This document shows positions 10,520 through 22,420 of a DNA stretch of 64,000 nt, piece by piece. Both the position numbers and the translations under genes were made by a program. The notes beneath the pieces were generated by a model, which did not search any database, had not been told where the DNA came from, and saw only the letters and a program-made list of their open reading frames with translations. Position 1 is the stretch's first letter, and each line of letters opens with the position of its first letter. The DNA comes from Eupeodes corollae. Lineage: Eukaryota > Arthropoda > Insecta > Diptera > Syrphidae. The stretch spans positions 262,684,572 to 262,748,571 of the forward strand of contig NC_079147.1 in the NCBI RefSeq assembly GCF_945859685.1, given 5' to 3'.

Positions 10520-13500
10520 AAAGTTCTAATTAAGTTTTAAGTTTCCTCAAGAACTAATTAACCAATTTCAATAATTTTGTTTGCACAAGCCTTCATACTG
10601 CCTCAACAACGCTTGAAGATCAAAAAAACATTAATTTTTTTTTCTAGATTCGTTGTCTCCAAAAAGGGTCCTTATTTTTTTTACAAAGTTGAAATGTAAG
10701 GCGTATATTAATATGTTCTCAATAACTGCATAATTTGAAAAATAGTATATATACAAAATTATTTTAAAAAGAATCCGCTCTAATGATTTTCCAAACAAAA
10801 TTATGAAAAATTATTTTTTTTTGAGAAATCAAAAGGACATTTAATTTGAAAACAAACGCTTTTTGCATTTTTAAACCTTAAAATACAGAGAGTTCGTGCG
10901 ATCCAGTAGCGTATTTTTTTTTATTGAAAGAAGCCGAGTTAAGAAAAACATTTTTAGAGAAACTTTCATAAAAATCAGACTGATTGAATAGGAGGAATCA
11001 CATTTTTCGACTTTTTCAAATATCGTAATGTCAAGCCTAATTAAAATCTTGAGTTCATAATTTCTTGTGAATACAAAAATTTGTAAAGTTTGTGTATAAG
11101 TTTGACACCAGTTTTTGTCACATTGTTGTATTTTTGCCTTTGAACATGAGAGAGGTAAGTGAGTTAGATTTTTTTTTAATTAGACAAGAAAAGTAATAAA
11201 ACGTTCAAAACAACAGAAACGCTGCGCCGTCTAATAATGAAAGTTTGAAGATTCAAAAAATATGAGGGTTCCAATAGTACGACGTTCAAGGACATTTTAA
11301 TAAATTTTTGTGATATTAACATTTAAATGGCTTGTTTATATGGACCACTTAAACTAAGCTACATATTCTCATAAGTTGCTCTTTTTATACTTTGAAAGCT
11401 ATCAGCTGGTTATAATTTGTATATTTTAAGGGTTACCAACACTTACACAAAAATCAAAGAAAATTCAAACCTTCATAGAATTTGGGAAGCAATTTAAATG
11501 CAAAACAAACTCACTGTTGCTGTTTTGATTATGGTTTTAGTTATTATACTGTGGTTTATTAATTTCTTTATTTTATCTCAGCTAGTTTTGAAGACATGAC
11601 TCAAATACTTTGAGTTTCGATTTACTTAAAAATTATTACTATTTATTATTTCAATTAATGCTCAAGTGAAGCAGAAGTATGAAAAATGACAGACGAACTA
11701 TCCCAAACCTAAGTATAGACCATTGCTGCTGGATTTTAATTCAGTTATTCAATTAAACAATTGTGCGCCGATTTGAGTTTGAGTTTATGGAAAATATTTA
11801 TAATATATTGACATAGAAGACATTTTCATTAACTGTAAATTTAAAAGATCTTCTGACAATAGCTGATGATAATGACTTTTCTAATATCAATATTGTCTTA
11901 CAAATTGAGTGATTCGGGCTCAAACGATTGTTACACATTCGACATAATATCTTAAATATGACAATCGTCTGTACATAGTTTATGCGTGACCGTGGTGAAG
12001 TTGGGCTATAAGTTCAGACATCTTATCATTTTACCTCAAAAATATTTACTTTTCTATCTTATCCCTTTTTAACCATCACTGACAAGCGAGATAACATAAT
12101 AAAAAGTTTCGAAATTCGATGCCTAAAGTGAAATCAATTCTGAACGTCATTATTTCCATAATTTGTTTTTCATGCGGATATTTACAAGAAACTTAGTGAA
12201 AAATTGCAACTATAAAACTGGTGAAATTAATGAATGTTTTTTGTTTTTTTTTTTTCTTTCAAAAAACCAACGACAACTAAACTACGAACGTCCTTAGGCG
12301 TAACGAAGACAAAATGTCGTGCATTGCGGTGCAGATAAGTTTTGTTCCTTGTGTAACTAAAATGAGCATCAGGATTCAGGATACAGGATCGACTTGGTAC
12401 TGGAGCAGCGCGTCCTCTAATGCATTCCCATTCAACATCACCCTAGAACTAGATATAGAAATGCATCACCATAATATGCATCCACACTCACCATGACCGT
12501 CAAACATACCTTGCTACGTACATAAGGCAAAAATTTACTATCTTCTTCTTTTTTTGAAGCAAGTTTATACCGCATGTAAGGTATCGCATTTCCGCATTTT
12601 GAAGCTGCAACCAACCGACCATAACTACATCCTCCAGGACAACGACCAACGATGACGAACGATGAGAACAAGAAGTCTGAGAACATTTATTAACGTGACA
12701 GAAAAAATATAATTCACGTAATTCGACAAAAGTTTTTATGAAGTTTTTCATAGTCTATCACTCGGTTTGAATTCTTAAAACTCGAGATATGTATATACGC
12801 AGCGTATTTTCAGTTTCACAAGCGAGAATGTTTCCAGGACGAGAGTGTGCGTTATTTATGAAAGAGGTTTCTGGGAGGACGAAAGTATTCCAATGGAAGG
12901 AGCAGCAGGGGCAGGAGAGCTATAGGCTGATGGGGCGAATAGTTTTCCATAAATATCGCTGAGGAAAGAAAACAAAAAATTATGAATAAAGTTCGTGGTA
13001 GTTCGTAGTTTTGTTCGTAGGCATTTATACTCATATAAAATTATATACGCGAAAACTGAACATGATGGATTTTCTTGGAAAAGTCTTAGAAGATTTGTGT
13101 AGGTTTCCATAGTAGTTTTATGTTTTCCGGAATGTGAAATGTTGTTATTGAAATTTATATGTAAGTATAATAGGGAGAAGATGAGCTTTTAGATTTATGA
13201 AAGAAGAAGATGAGGGATTTTCAATATAATTGATTACTTTTATACATGAGAGAATAAGTTGAGTTACACATTTTTATCTTATTTCTTTGAATTTATGGAA
13301 AATATCATTTTTGACGAAGATGCTATAAGGAAGTTCTTCAAAAAGGAAGGATATTTTTAGAAGTTTCAATAACATTTAACATTAAAATAGAGAAACATAT
13401 AATGAAATTGACTTCTGAAGTGTAGGTAGGCATTGAGATAAGGATTTTATGGATATTGAGAGGTCAAATGTAAAAATAAAAGTCAAATAAAGGTTATTCA

Positions 13501-13985
13501 AAGACCTTATCTCTAAAATAGAAGGCCATGTAGCAGTTTTTTTTGGCATTTACAGTTGTTTCCTGCTCGAAATAATATAATTTTACAAAAATTAATGGAT
13601 TGAAACAAAATTCCGATTTTTTGGGGATTCTTCAACAGTTTTTTGAATTTTAATTAAACATATTTTTCGATTCATCTCAAGAAAACCACAATAGCAAAAT
13701 AAGAAGCGTGCGGTCAAAGATGTTGAGAGTTCAAAAGCATAAATGAAGTTTGAAAGTTTTATGAAACATGGTGAAACAAAAATGTACACAAGTACATAAA
13801 CCTTGAACCGAAGGCCGCAAAGACGAAAGTGGAAACATCATAGCGGAACCGCAGTAAATGCTGATGATATGATTTTACCACTTCTGCAGACTGTAAAACG
13901 GCAAAGACGTACTGTACTCCACTGTCAGGCAGGATGATTCATTGAACATAGACAAACAAAAAAAAAATCTTGTCTTCCCAACTTG
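10520..13985. other. Long AT-rich stretch, no supported gene
   Basis: Only short open frames without recognisable domains occur. A GC-richer patch at about 12290-12690 has overlapping short frames on both strands, but nothing I can identify. I see no RNA gene and no family A, SINE or LINE signature. It may include unique host intergenic or intronic DNA. Confidence 0.45.
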
Positions 13986-13989
13986 GACG

Positions 13990-14340
13990 AAAAAAATATT
14001 GCCATTATATAAGCTGAAGTCAAACAACTCTGCTAAAGCAGATGAATTGAATGCCGTGCTCTTTAAAACAGCTGGAGATAATTTAGTTAGGTGCATGCCC
14101 AATAAGTGAAACCTCCGTATTGTTTTCTCGATACTGAAAAAAGGAGACCCTCTAAACTGCGCAACTATAGAGGCATCAATGTACTTAAAAAGGCTTACAA
14201 AATCTTCACTACCTTAATACGTGAACGTCTAAAGCCCATAAGTCCTTATCAATGTGGTTATAGACTAGGAAAGTCCACAGAAGATCAAATATAAACAATA
14301 CGGCAGATCCTAAAAGATATCTAAAAACAAAAATGAAAAT
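13990..14340 (+). pseudogene. Non-LTR reverse transcriptase fragment
   Basis: Plus-strand frames contain the early RT region of a LINE: SAKADELNAVLFK (about 14028), then after a stop and frameshift LKKGDPLNCANYRGINVL (about 14133-14186), KIFTTLIRERLKPI and YQCGYRLGKSTEDQI (to 14292). The NYRGI and QCG-R-GKST blocks are typical of the finger region. Stops flank it and no catalytic Asp motif is present. The clade cannot be assigned from this piece. Confidence 0.75.
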
Positions 14341-14839
14341 GATAGAAGATCATTCTCACGACTAACAAAAACGCAATATTTGTATGTAATAATTTGGAAT
14401 ACAAAAAATATGATTTTAACATAGGGCAATTTTACAAATGTTTGGCAATAGAGTTTTTGTTAAGTTAGATAATTAAAATTTAGTAAGTTATGTTTTAATA
14501 TTTTAAATTTAAGTAAATCAAATTTGAATCGAGATTTTTAAATGGTCATTCTCAAACATTCCGCCCTCCCTGAAACACAGTTTCAGCTAACAGGTAGAAT
14601 CACCAGCTTATGTATTGGTAGAACGAGATTGCTATTTGAAGTCTGTAAAGTGACGACTCAAGCATGCCCGTCGCTACCAGGATGTAATTCGATAACTCGG
14701 CGCATTGCCCACTTGCCAGGAGGCAAATTTGTTTCCTTAATAACAACTAAATTTGTTAAGCTTTATATTTGGTTTCCTTTGTTGCCATTTTGGACGATTT
14801 TGAAGAGACGTCAAATATTCAATACTCCATCGCTTCCAA

Positions 14840-15601
14840 TTATATTTTGGCTTGTAAGCTTTGCCAGTTTGATAAGCGGTTTGTAGGTACTTCTAAAGTT
14901 GGCTCGGGTACAGCTGCATAGGATTCACCTAGAATAAAATGAGCAGGTGTTAAAGGATCTAGGTCAAAGTCAGATATTTGGTATAAGGGGAGCGAATTTA
15001 AAACGGCTTCGATTTGCGTGAGGAGAGTATAGAGTTTTTCGAATGTCAAATTGTCTGTACCTATTAATCTTTTAAGGTGTTGTTTTACAGACTTCACACC
15101 TGCCTCCCACAAACCGCCGAAATGTGGGGCTGAAGGCGGATTAAAGTGCCACGAAATACCGTCTCGTGCTAACGATTCCGCAACAATCGAGTTATGATGT
15201 TCAGATAAAACCAAATCGTAGTGATCTGAAAGTGACCGAGCAGCTCCGTGAAAATAAGTACCGTTGTCGGAATATATATTTGATGGTTTGCCCTGACTCG
15301 CTACAAACCGGTGAAAAGCGACGAGAAACGATTCGGTTGACAAATCAATAACAAGTTCTAAATGTATCGCTTTTGAAACTAAGCACACAAACAGAGATAT
15401 GTAACACTTTGTTATTGTTGTTTTTCGACCCGATTTAGATTTTAAGTTAAGAGGGCCAGCATAATCGCAACCACAATGTACGAACGGTCTACTTGTACGT
15501 GGAAGATTGCCTATTTGTTGTGTTATGGTAGCCTTTCGTTGTCGAAAACAGTTTGAACAGTCGTGGATTATTTTTCGGAGAAGATTGCTGCAACCGATCA
15601 C
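14840..15601 (-). pseudogene. BEL/Pao integrase domain
   Basis: A 253-codon open frame holds most of a retroviral-type integrase, which joins element cDNA to host DNA. The first frame residues are the end of the zinc-binding region (HDCSNCFRQ). The HH part lies upstream near 15640-15690 in another frame, separated by a stop. The catalytic triad is visible: D in CGCDYAGPL (about residue 46), D in IYSDNGTYFHGA (about 110) and E in PHFGGLWEAGVKS (about 147-159). After it comes the DUF5641-like tail (PLTPAHFILGES). The core is intact but out of frame with its neighbours, so it is a remnant of a polyprotein rather than a gene. Confidence 0.88.
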
Positions 15602-16201
15602 TCTTGCCGGATTAGAGCGAAAAGCGTTGACACACCCAGGTGTAAGAAACGAACATGTGCATCTTCGAGAATAAGCTTTGTAATTACATGGTCCTTGGGC
15701 AAAATTATAGGGTGTTCAGCATTAAAGTAGATTTTGATTGTCTATAAAAGGTAGTAAGCCGATTAGTTTACAATTTTTAGGAAAACAATTATACCTTTTG
15801 TAATACTGAATATACTTTCCGAAGTATCGATCTTGTAGCCAGATGATAATTTTGTTTTTCGCGATGAATATTTCTGATGAAGTGAAGAAGGTTGAAGTAT
15901 TTTTGATTCTATGGCAGCGATCGGCAACACGATTTATTCTCGATACTGTTCGTAGCAGAATATTCCATTTTGATATCCGTCTCGAGAGAAATTCGAATGG
16001 ATGTTCTTCGGATGTCGTTGCTAGGGATATTTTTGAATGTGTCTTCTCCTCGACAGCACAATTTGGATCATCTTCCTTATCAAAATCGATCGGCCAATGG
16101 TTGGAATCTTTACTAAGCCAATGTGGACCTGTCCACCGAAGAGAATGTTCAAGAAGTTGTAAGGGTAAGATGCCTCTTGATGCGCAATCCGATGGGTTAC
16201 T
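15602..16201 (-). pseudogene. BEL/Pao pol region between RNase H and integrase
   Basis: Translation on the minus strand gives HIPTDSNPSDCASRGILP near 16200-16150 and WTGPHWLSKD near 16120, blocks that follow RNase H in BEL/Pao polyproteins. The H...H part of the integrase zinc finger follows near 15640-15690. Stops interrupt it. The long plus-strand frame across this stretch (15843-16469) is only its antisense shadow. Confidence 0.75.
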
Positions 16202-16831
16202 TTATCGACTTCTAGTTATGCTATTTAAAATTTCTGATGTGCGATTCCCTATAAATGGATTCCAGCGATGGGGTGGAGACGACAACCAGGATAAAACAAC
16301 CTTAGAATCTGACCAGGCATATACGTCATTAAATGTGATATTTAGTGCAGTGTGTATTGAAAGGAGTGGCCTAGTGAGGAGCAGTGCTCCGCAGAGTTCC
16401 AGGCTTGGAATGCTGATCTGCTTAACTGGGGCAACTCGTGATTTTGCAGCAACGATATTCGTACTATAATTTCCGTTTGAAAGTTTATAGCGCGCATAGA
16501 TGACGGCAGCGTAGGCGGATTCCGAGGCATCAGAAAACCCATGCAATTGAAATTCAGCGTTACCAATACCGATTATTCTAGGAATTCTAATTTTAGTAAG
16601 GCCATTAATCGGTATACTATCGTTTCTTCTTTTGAGTCCAAGTCGTTGGACACAGGACTCCGTAATAAAAGAAACCTGTGAGCCTGCGTCAATTAGAATA
16701 CGAACTTCCTGATAAAAACCGTTAATATCCCTCAACTTGGCAGTAGGAAGTAGAGTTTGGGGAACTATAGGAGCGTGGTTTAGCGAATGGTTATTTAGGA
16801 GGGCTTGCTCTGAAGTCGACGAAGTGCACAA
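16202..16831 (-). pseudogene. BEL/Pao protease fused in frame to RNase H by loss of the RT
   Basis: This 209-codon open frame starts with a DUF1758-type aspartic protease: VRILIDAGSQVSFITESC (about residues 43-60), where the usual D-S/T-G reads D-A-G. Within about 30 residues after the protease core it jumps to RNase H sequence: FSDASESAYAAVIYAR (about 119-134), PSLELCGALL and AWSDSKVVLSWL. A full BEL/Pao pol has several hundred residues of protease remainder and reverse transcriptase between these parts. The junction is near 16563-16580 and keeps the frame, so this looks like a deletion that happened to be in phase. No functional claim is made. Confidence 0.85.
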
Positions 16832-16914
16832 TTTCTGAGGAAGAAACTCCCGGGCTGATTGATCAATAACCGAATTGTTGCCAGATGAGGCGAGAGGATT
16901 TTCATTTCGTTTAA

Positions 16915-17060
16915 CTTAAACGGTTTATTCATGTACCAGACTATGATGCCTAGATTTACAAACGTGACATCGATATTTAGAGGAACATCTATTTGAAGAA
17001 TGCCCAAGTCGCAAACAATTTAAACAAATTCTATTACTTAGACTTAGACTTAAAAAATCT
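16915..17060 (-). pseudogene. BEL/Pao gag zinc knuckles
   Basis: The minus strand encodes CLNCLRLGHSSNRC followed by CHVCKSRHHSLVH, the pair of zinc-binding motifs found at the C-terminal end of BEL/Pao gag. A stop follows directly (about 16917), and the frame differs from those of the gag core and the protease. Confidence 0.8.
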
Positions 17061-17124
17061 GGGCACTGGGAAAAAACGAAGATACGTGCATACTTTTTAC
17101 TCCAGAGTTCCTATATTAAGCATT

Positions 17125-17734
17125 TTAACGAATACCAGAATGATTACTTTCCAAAGCATCACAACGATGTTCGAGGAATTCAAAGAAGGAACGTACGGTG
17201 GGCTGATCATCAGTACAACTTTCTTCTGACCATTCCTTACGAGTATCAGGGTCCAATTTGTTCAGTAAAATGTAAATTATCCAAGGATCTCTATTAAGTG
17301 AACCAATTGCAGTAAGACCTCTCTTTATTTCATCTGCATTATTAGAAATTTTTCGAAGATAGCTAACATTTGAGCTATTTACTGTCGGCAATGAATGCTT
17401 TAATAAACCCGTTAATAATAAAACGAGGACGATCAAAGCGTTTTTCTAATTTGTCCCATGCTTCATCGTAGGTTGCATTAGTTAAAGGTAAATGACTCGA
17501 AAGACCTAAAGCCGTTCCACGAAGATACGATTTTAAAAACAAAAATTTTTGAATAGGTGTTAGGTTTGGTTTGTTGTGAACAGCACTCATAAACATATCT
17601 TTGAATGTTGGCCACTCATGATATTCGCCAGCAAAGGGCTCAAAGTGTATCTTAGGTAAAAAGAACTCTGCCTTAGAGAATAAAGAATGTGACTTTTCTA
17701 ATGCTCCAAGTACATTTATTTGTTGTTTTACCAA
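17125..17734 (-). pseudogene. BEL/Pao gag core (DUF1759-type)
   Basis: Two overlapping minus-strand frames cover the gag core. 17375-17734 has FLPKIHFEPFAGEYHEWPTF, FLKSYLRGTAL and ATYDEAWDKLEKRFDRP. 17125-17436 continues it with RGLTAIGS, WIIYILLNKLDP and SFFEFLEHRC. These are the standard landmarks of BEL/Pao capsid-like proteins. A single frameshift near 17400 splits it. It lies between the gag N-terminus and the zinc knuckles, as expected. Confidence 0.85.
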
Positions 17735-17739
17735 TTAAC

Positions 17740-18091
17740 CAACGATGTCTTTCGCTTTTGCTGCTGCTTCTTTTTCTCTTATAGCTGGCACAAGAACCGA
17801 TTGAACGACTTAATACTTTGTTTCGAATTTATCATATTCCCCACTCGGGTCGACATATTGCTCTTCGTCGGCGAACTCGTACAAGGAAGTTTGGGAAGCG
17901 TTAAATTCGTCCCAGAGAACTGTTGCCTTTGACAAACGCACATCTAAATCTTCTAGAGAAACATTTTCGTCTATACTCTCTGTAAACTTAACTAATTTGG
18001 TCAACGAAGCCTTAAGGTGTCCTCGCACTAAACGAAGGGGACAGAAAGAAGGTGCTCCAGCTCCAGATGCGGGCATAACGAAAACAAATTC
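17740..18091 (-). pseudogene. BEL/Pao gag N-terminal part
   Basis: The minus-strand frame to 17810 reads LRLVRGHLKASLTKLVKF, SLEDLDVRLSKATVLWDEF and a DPSGEYDKFETKY end, typical of the coiled N-terminus of BEL/Pao gag. The true start codon is probably near the MPASGAG residues (about 18076). The open frame continues upstream into the family A repeat and is chimeric there. The frame breaks between 17810 and 17740. Confidence 0.7.
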
Positions 18092-19440
18092 AAAAAGAGG
18101 CTGGGATGCGACCCACACTGATAACTTCCCATCCCGTCTGTCGATTTGTCTTGCTTAAAAGTTTGTCTTTATGTACTCGTATCAATTTTTACCAAATTTG
18201 CGTACTCTTTTTGTAGATTTTATTTTTTATATGAAAAAAGGGACTGTTGGATTTTTATATAAAAATTACTGAATATCGAAAACAATATTTTCTGTGAAAT
18301 AAAATAAGTTTCAAGCCAATATTTTTAAGTTTTGAAAAGCTATTTGAGCCGAAAGTAAATTTTTACCAACTTTTATAAATAATTTTTTTAGGTTTTTATT
18401 TTTTGTAAAAAAACTGTCAATTCGATTTTTTTCAAACTTTAATTGTATGTTGACAACAAGATTTTTTGAAAGATAAAAGATAACTAAAGCCAATATCTCA
18501 AAGTTTTGAAAAGATATTTGAGTCGAAAATCAATTTTTACCAATTTTTATAATTTTTTTTTTAGGTTTTTATTTTTTTTAAAAAAACTGTAAATTCGATT
18601 TTTTTCAAACTTTAACTGAATGTTGACAACAAGATTTTTTGAAAGATAAAAGTAAATAAAAGCCAATATCTCAAAGTTTTGAAAAGATATTTGAGTCGAA
18701 AATCAATTTTTACCAACTTTTATAAATTTTTTTTTTAGGTTTTTATTTTATGTAAAAAAACTGTCAATTCGATTTTTTTCAAACTTTAACTGAATGTTGA
18801 CAACAAGATTTTTTGAAAGACAAAAGTAAATAAAAGCCAATATCTTAAAGTTTTGAAAAGATATTTCAGTCGAAAATCAATTTTTACCAACTTTTATAAA
18901 TTTTTTGTTTAGGTTTTTATTTTTTGTAAAAAAAACTGTCAATTCGATTTTTTTCAAACTTAAACTGTATGTTGACAACAATATTTTTTGAAAGATAAAG
19001 TAAATTAAAGCCAATATCTCAAAGTTTTGAAAAGATATTTGAGTCGAAAATCAATTTTTACCAACTTTTATAAATTTTTTTTTTAGGTTTTTATTTTTTG
19101 TAAAAAAACTGTCAATTCGATTTTTCTCAAAATTTTTCAGAATGTTGAAAACAATATTTCTTATAAGCTAAAATAAAATTGAAGCCTTAATTTCAAGTTT
19201 TTGAAAAGATATTTGAATCGATATTCAATTTTTACGAACTTCGAGTAATGTTTTTTTTTAGATTTTTATTTTTTATACAAAAACTGTCAATTAGATTTTT
19301 CTCAAAATTTTATCAGATGTCAAAAACATTATTCTTCGTTGCACAAAATTGTTTTAGAGATAAAATCATATTTCAGTCGTAAAATTTTGGAGGTGACAAA
19401 TTTTTTTTTTCAGTTTTATTGATTTAAAAAAAAAAACGTT
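18092..19440 (+). repeat. Dispersed repeat family A, head and expanded core
   Basis: It starts at 'aaaaagaggctgggatgcgac' and has 'cttcccatcccgtctgtcgat' and 'cgtatcaatttttaccaaat'. It then carries about six tandem core units and the terminal core block ('aaaattgttttagagataaa', 'ttttggaggtgac'). The tail is missing beyond about 19440. It inserted in, or truncates, the gag end of the BEL/Pao element. It has the longest core of all copies here. Confidence 0.85.
18419..19300 (+). repeat. Tandem array of ~174-bp units inside family A
   Basis: The landmark 'aattcgattttt' (last unit 'aattagattttt') recurs at 18419, 18592, 18766, 18941, 19114 and 19289. The spacings are 173, 174, 175, 173 and 175. 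Each unit also holds 'gttgacaacaa', 'gccaatatctcaaag', 'gaaaagatatttgagtcgaa' and 'tttttaccaacttttat'. Units 2-5 are the most alike and the outer ones more diverged, as expected if the array grew by unequal exchange. Confidence 0.9.
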
Positions 19441-19610
19441 ATATGATCCTGATTTTATTCAGAGAATTAAACCTCGACTGGAAATGCTAGCGAACCCTAC
19501 TTTTGAACACGTGGTCTAACCTCATACGCTTAATATATGTATGTATATATATGTGCACCATATAAGGAATTTTTTTTAAATCACTAACTTTTAATTATTG
19601 TGTCTAGTTT

Positions 19611-19818
19611 TTACGGGTGCTCTCTCTTGCGAGGAATTGACAAATTCTCCAAGAGTAATTCTTGTCCTGAAAAAGTGCTTTCTCAAATTAGCCATTCGGA
19701 TTCGGCATATAAACTTTAAGTCCCCTCCATTCTTGCAAATACTCGCAAACAAGAATTGTTGAAAATTGTAAGTTACTAGGCCCTAGTTCTCTACGGACTG
19801 TTGCGCTTCCAAATTTAT
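19611..19818 (+). mobile_element. tRNA-derived SINE copy d, headless
   Basis: Only the non-tRNA body is present: 'acgggtgctctctcttgcg', 'gaggaattgacaaattctcc', 'ccattcggattcggcat', 'ctaggccctagttctc' and the end 'actgttgcgcttcc'. It is 5'-truncated at the point where the body follows the tRNA-like head. It carries no LINE, consistent with the LINE target being in the missing head. Confidence 0.8.
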
Positions 19819-21590
19819 TTTTTTAGGTGCTGTATGGCCACTTTTCTTCATGTTAGAGAATGATGAAATCTTTTCAAACATTCTTCCCACCTTTCTTTTG
19901 AGAAGTGTATTTAAGAAATCAAAACGATATTTCAGCTTTTAACAAACGTTATTTTTCTATAGTTTGAGGATGTTCAAAATAGGACAATCGTAAAAAAACA
20001 CTTGACTTTTTGGTGGATTTGCGTTCGGGTAACTACTAACAATCTAGTTGGTATTTGTCAAAACTTTTTTAAATGTTAAACATTGTTTTTTATCAAATAT
20101 CAAGAGATAATTGACACTCGGAAGAAGGAAGTGAGCATAAGAAAGTCCCACAATCTCAATAGTTACGTTACGTTTATTTACTTAATGAAAGAAGAAAAAA
20201 TTGATAGTTAACTTTGCGGAGGCGCGCTTCATGCTTCACAAAAATTAAAACACAAAACTATAGGCCATTGTCTTAATGACAATTTAAGTTAACAAAACGA
20301 AAGTATGTACATTCAATTGTAATTGCAAAACAGATACTTAAAGTCCTCATGATTCCTTCCAAATTCAAAACATTTTCTTTTCTATTTTTCAATTATTTGA
20401 AAACTTTAATTAGAAATACACTCGTAGAACTGAAAATTTATATTTTTCTTATAAATTTTATTTTTGTTAATTTGGTTGAACAAAATTTTCTTCTGTGTTA
20501 TTTTTTTTGTTGTATTAATTTTAAGAAAAGTTTGCAACTAATTTTCAAGTTTTGAAAATGTCTTTCGCACACATTTTTGTAGAGTATGTAGCAAGAAGCA
20601 CCACCCATGTCTCTCCATTTTGCAATCATCATCATCATCACCCGCATTGGAAAGAGGACATTCCGGTGAGGCATGACGGGTGCGGCATTAGCGATTTTGT
20701 GTCCTGGACAAACTTAAAACTTAATTTTAATAGGATTTACATTCAGAAGAATTGAAGAGTGAATATACGAGTACGTAACGTTTAGAAAGAAGAAAGCTGT
20801 GTGTGCAAAGACGACTTTTCTGAAAAGGAATTTTCGGAATTTGCTAATATTTTCAGCATTCGATGGAAAATGAAGCAGAAGTAATTATCTTGAAGAAAAG
20901 TATTGTTTTCTTCTTTTACTAATTCTGCTATTTTCTTCTATTTTTGTTCTCTGCCTTTGCATAAAAATGTAGATAATGTTTATAAGTAACTTCTGATGAA
21001 AATTCAGATAATTGGCAAGATTGTTAGAAAATCGGAAGTTGATTGAGTAAGATTATTTTTCTTTTATTTTTGAAGTAAAAGCAATACTTCGGTACTTATT
21101 TACTTCGTGGTAGTTTTATCAATGAAAATATGAATGTAGATGTATAAGTTTTGTATTATTTGAGATTTATGAAGTTTTAAGGGTTGAAAGCTAGTCTGTT
21201 AGAAGAGCGGACTTGAACAAAGTTTATTAACTTTTGTTAACGTTTAATGGATATATTGGTATGAGAAAAAAACTTTAATTTAAAAACTTAAGACTGATTT
21301 ACAAGCAACAAAATACTCTACTAAAGAAAATGGAAAAATTTATTTCAAAACTTAAAAGTTGTATTTTCAATACTTTTTGACATATCAGCTTTGATTATTT
21401 CGATTAATATTTTTAAAAATTTGTATTTGAATTTAATTCTATTGAACTATTTCTTTCTGCACTTTGTCGGAATATTAATTTTTAAATGCAAATTAAAACT
21501 TCAAGTTCTGGCCGGTCAAATAATATTAAATAATTCTTTTTTAATTTATCATTGTTGTCTTCTTAAAAGGTAAACAAAATTTTAAAAATA
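19819..21590. other. Intergenic stretch without a supported gene
   Basis: There are short open frames only. A small CATCATCATCATCA microsatellite lies near 20627. I see no domain, RNA gene or known repeat. Confidence 0.45.
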
Positions 21591-21599
21591 AAGCCATTT

Positions 21600-22420
21600 T
21601 ATGTTGAAATAAAAATATGAAATTTTTAAAGAATAAATGTGAAAACTTGAACTAAGTGGAGTTTGTAGTACAATTTTTTTTTTTTCAAAACTACGGCAAC
21701 AACTTGATGGGCAACTAGAACCGTTGTGATCAGATGTCTTCAAGCAATTGTAGCATAAATTAAAGATTTTTATTAAATGTATCCGCTCAGAAATTGAAAG
21801 TATTACAAATTTGTGACAGGGATAAATAAAATGGCCAGGCACGAAGCAGAATTTGCAAATTTTGTGGCAACAAATGTTTTGAGAGTAGTTTTTGGAGTTA
21901 ATTTATTATTTTTCTAATATGTTGAAAAGTCAATACTAAGAAATTGATTGGTTACATTACCTTCTCATCATTTAGAACGTTTACAAAATCGGTAAGCTCT
22001 GTTAGACTTGGCAGCTGGTCAATTGGCGCGTCGTCGTTCCACTTACTTAGAGTTCAAGGGTTCAATTTAGAGGTGATAAGGTAGACAATAAGATCGTCCC
22101 AATATTTCACTATGAACAGTGTTCGGTTAAGATTACTCTGTGTATGGTTGAATGTGAATGGTTGCTTATCTTGTCGATGTTGTTGGCCAATGATTTCCTT
22201 AGTTTAAAATCTTTTCTATAATTTTACTAGTGCCACTTCATAGTTGTCGTATTTTATTTTCAAGCCTTCAATTGGAGAAATGGTGGATTAACTAAGCTTA
22301 GCAAGAAGGTATTGAAATCTTGCTTGCTTAGAAAGCTTTGGATTGTCGTGCCAGGGATATAAGTCGATTGTACTTAACCGTCAACTAAGTCACTTCACCA
22401 GATAATGAAGAAACTTAGCT
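21600..22420 (-). pseudogene. Second BEL/Pao gag relic
   Basis: Minus-strand translation gives, in order, DDLIVYLITSKLNP (about 22060-22110), WNDDAPIDQLPSLTELTDF (about 21985-22045) and, in another frame, the zinc-knuckle region ISERIHLIKIFNLCYNCLKT ... CPSSCCRSFEKK (21660-21800). These match the DUF1759 core and the knuckles of BEL/Pao gag. Stops and shifts separate the blocks, and nothing of pol follows. It differs in sequence from the 14.5-18.1 kb element. Confidence 0.75.

Larger units (their letters stand above)
14550..18091 (-). mobile_element. BEL/Pao LTR retrotransposon, internally deleted and truncated
   Basis: Minus-strand pieces lie in the expected BEL/Pao order from 18091 down: gag N-terminus, DUF1759-type gag core, zinc knuckles, DUF1758-type protease, RNase H, integrase, then a C-terminal tail with GRV, HPGSDGHARVVTLQ-like and LPIHKLVILPV blocks near 14590-14740. 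The reverse transcriptase is missing. After the tail, 'gggcggaatgtttgag' near 14560 on the minus strand could mark the end of pol and the start of a 3' LTR (TG...), but I could not pair it with a 5' LTR. The gag end is cut at 18091 by a family A repeat. Several frameshifts and stops make it non-functional. Confidence 0.85.

Noticed and set aside
12314..13110. A cluster of 60-84 codon frames on both strands
   Set aside because: They overlap each other, have no recognisable domain and show no coding bias visible by eye.
15843..16469. A 208-codon plus-strand open frame
   Set aside because: It is antisense to the BEL/Pao protease/RNase H/pol sequence, which has clear family motifs. The plus frame has none.
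18419..19300. CRISPR-like repeat array
   Set aside because: The units are about 174 bp and contiguous, with no short repeats separated by unique spacers. It is a satellite in a eukaryotic repeat.
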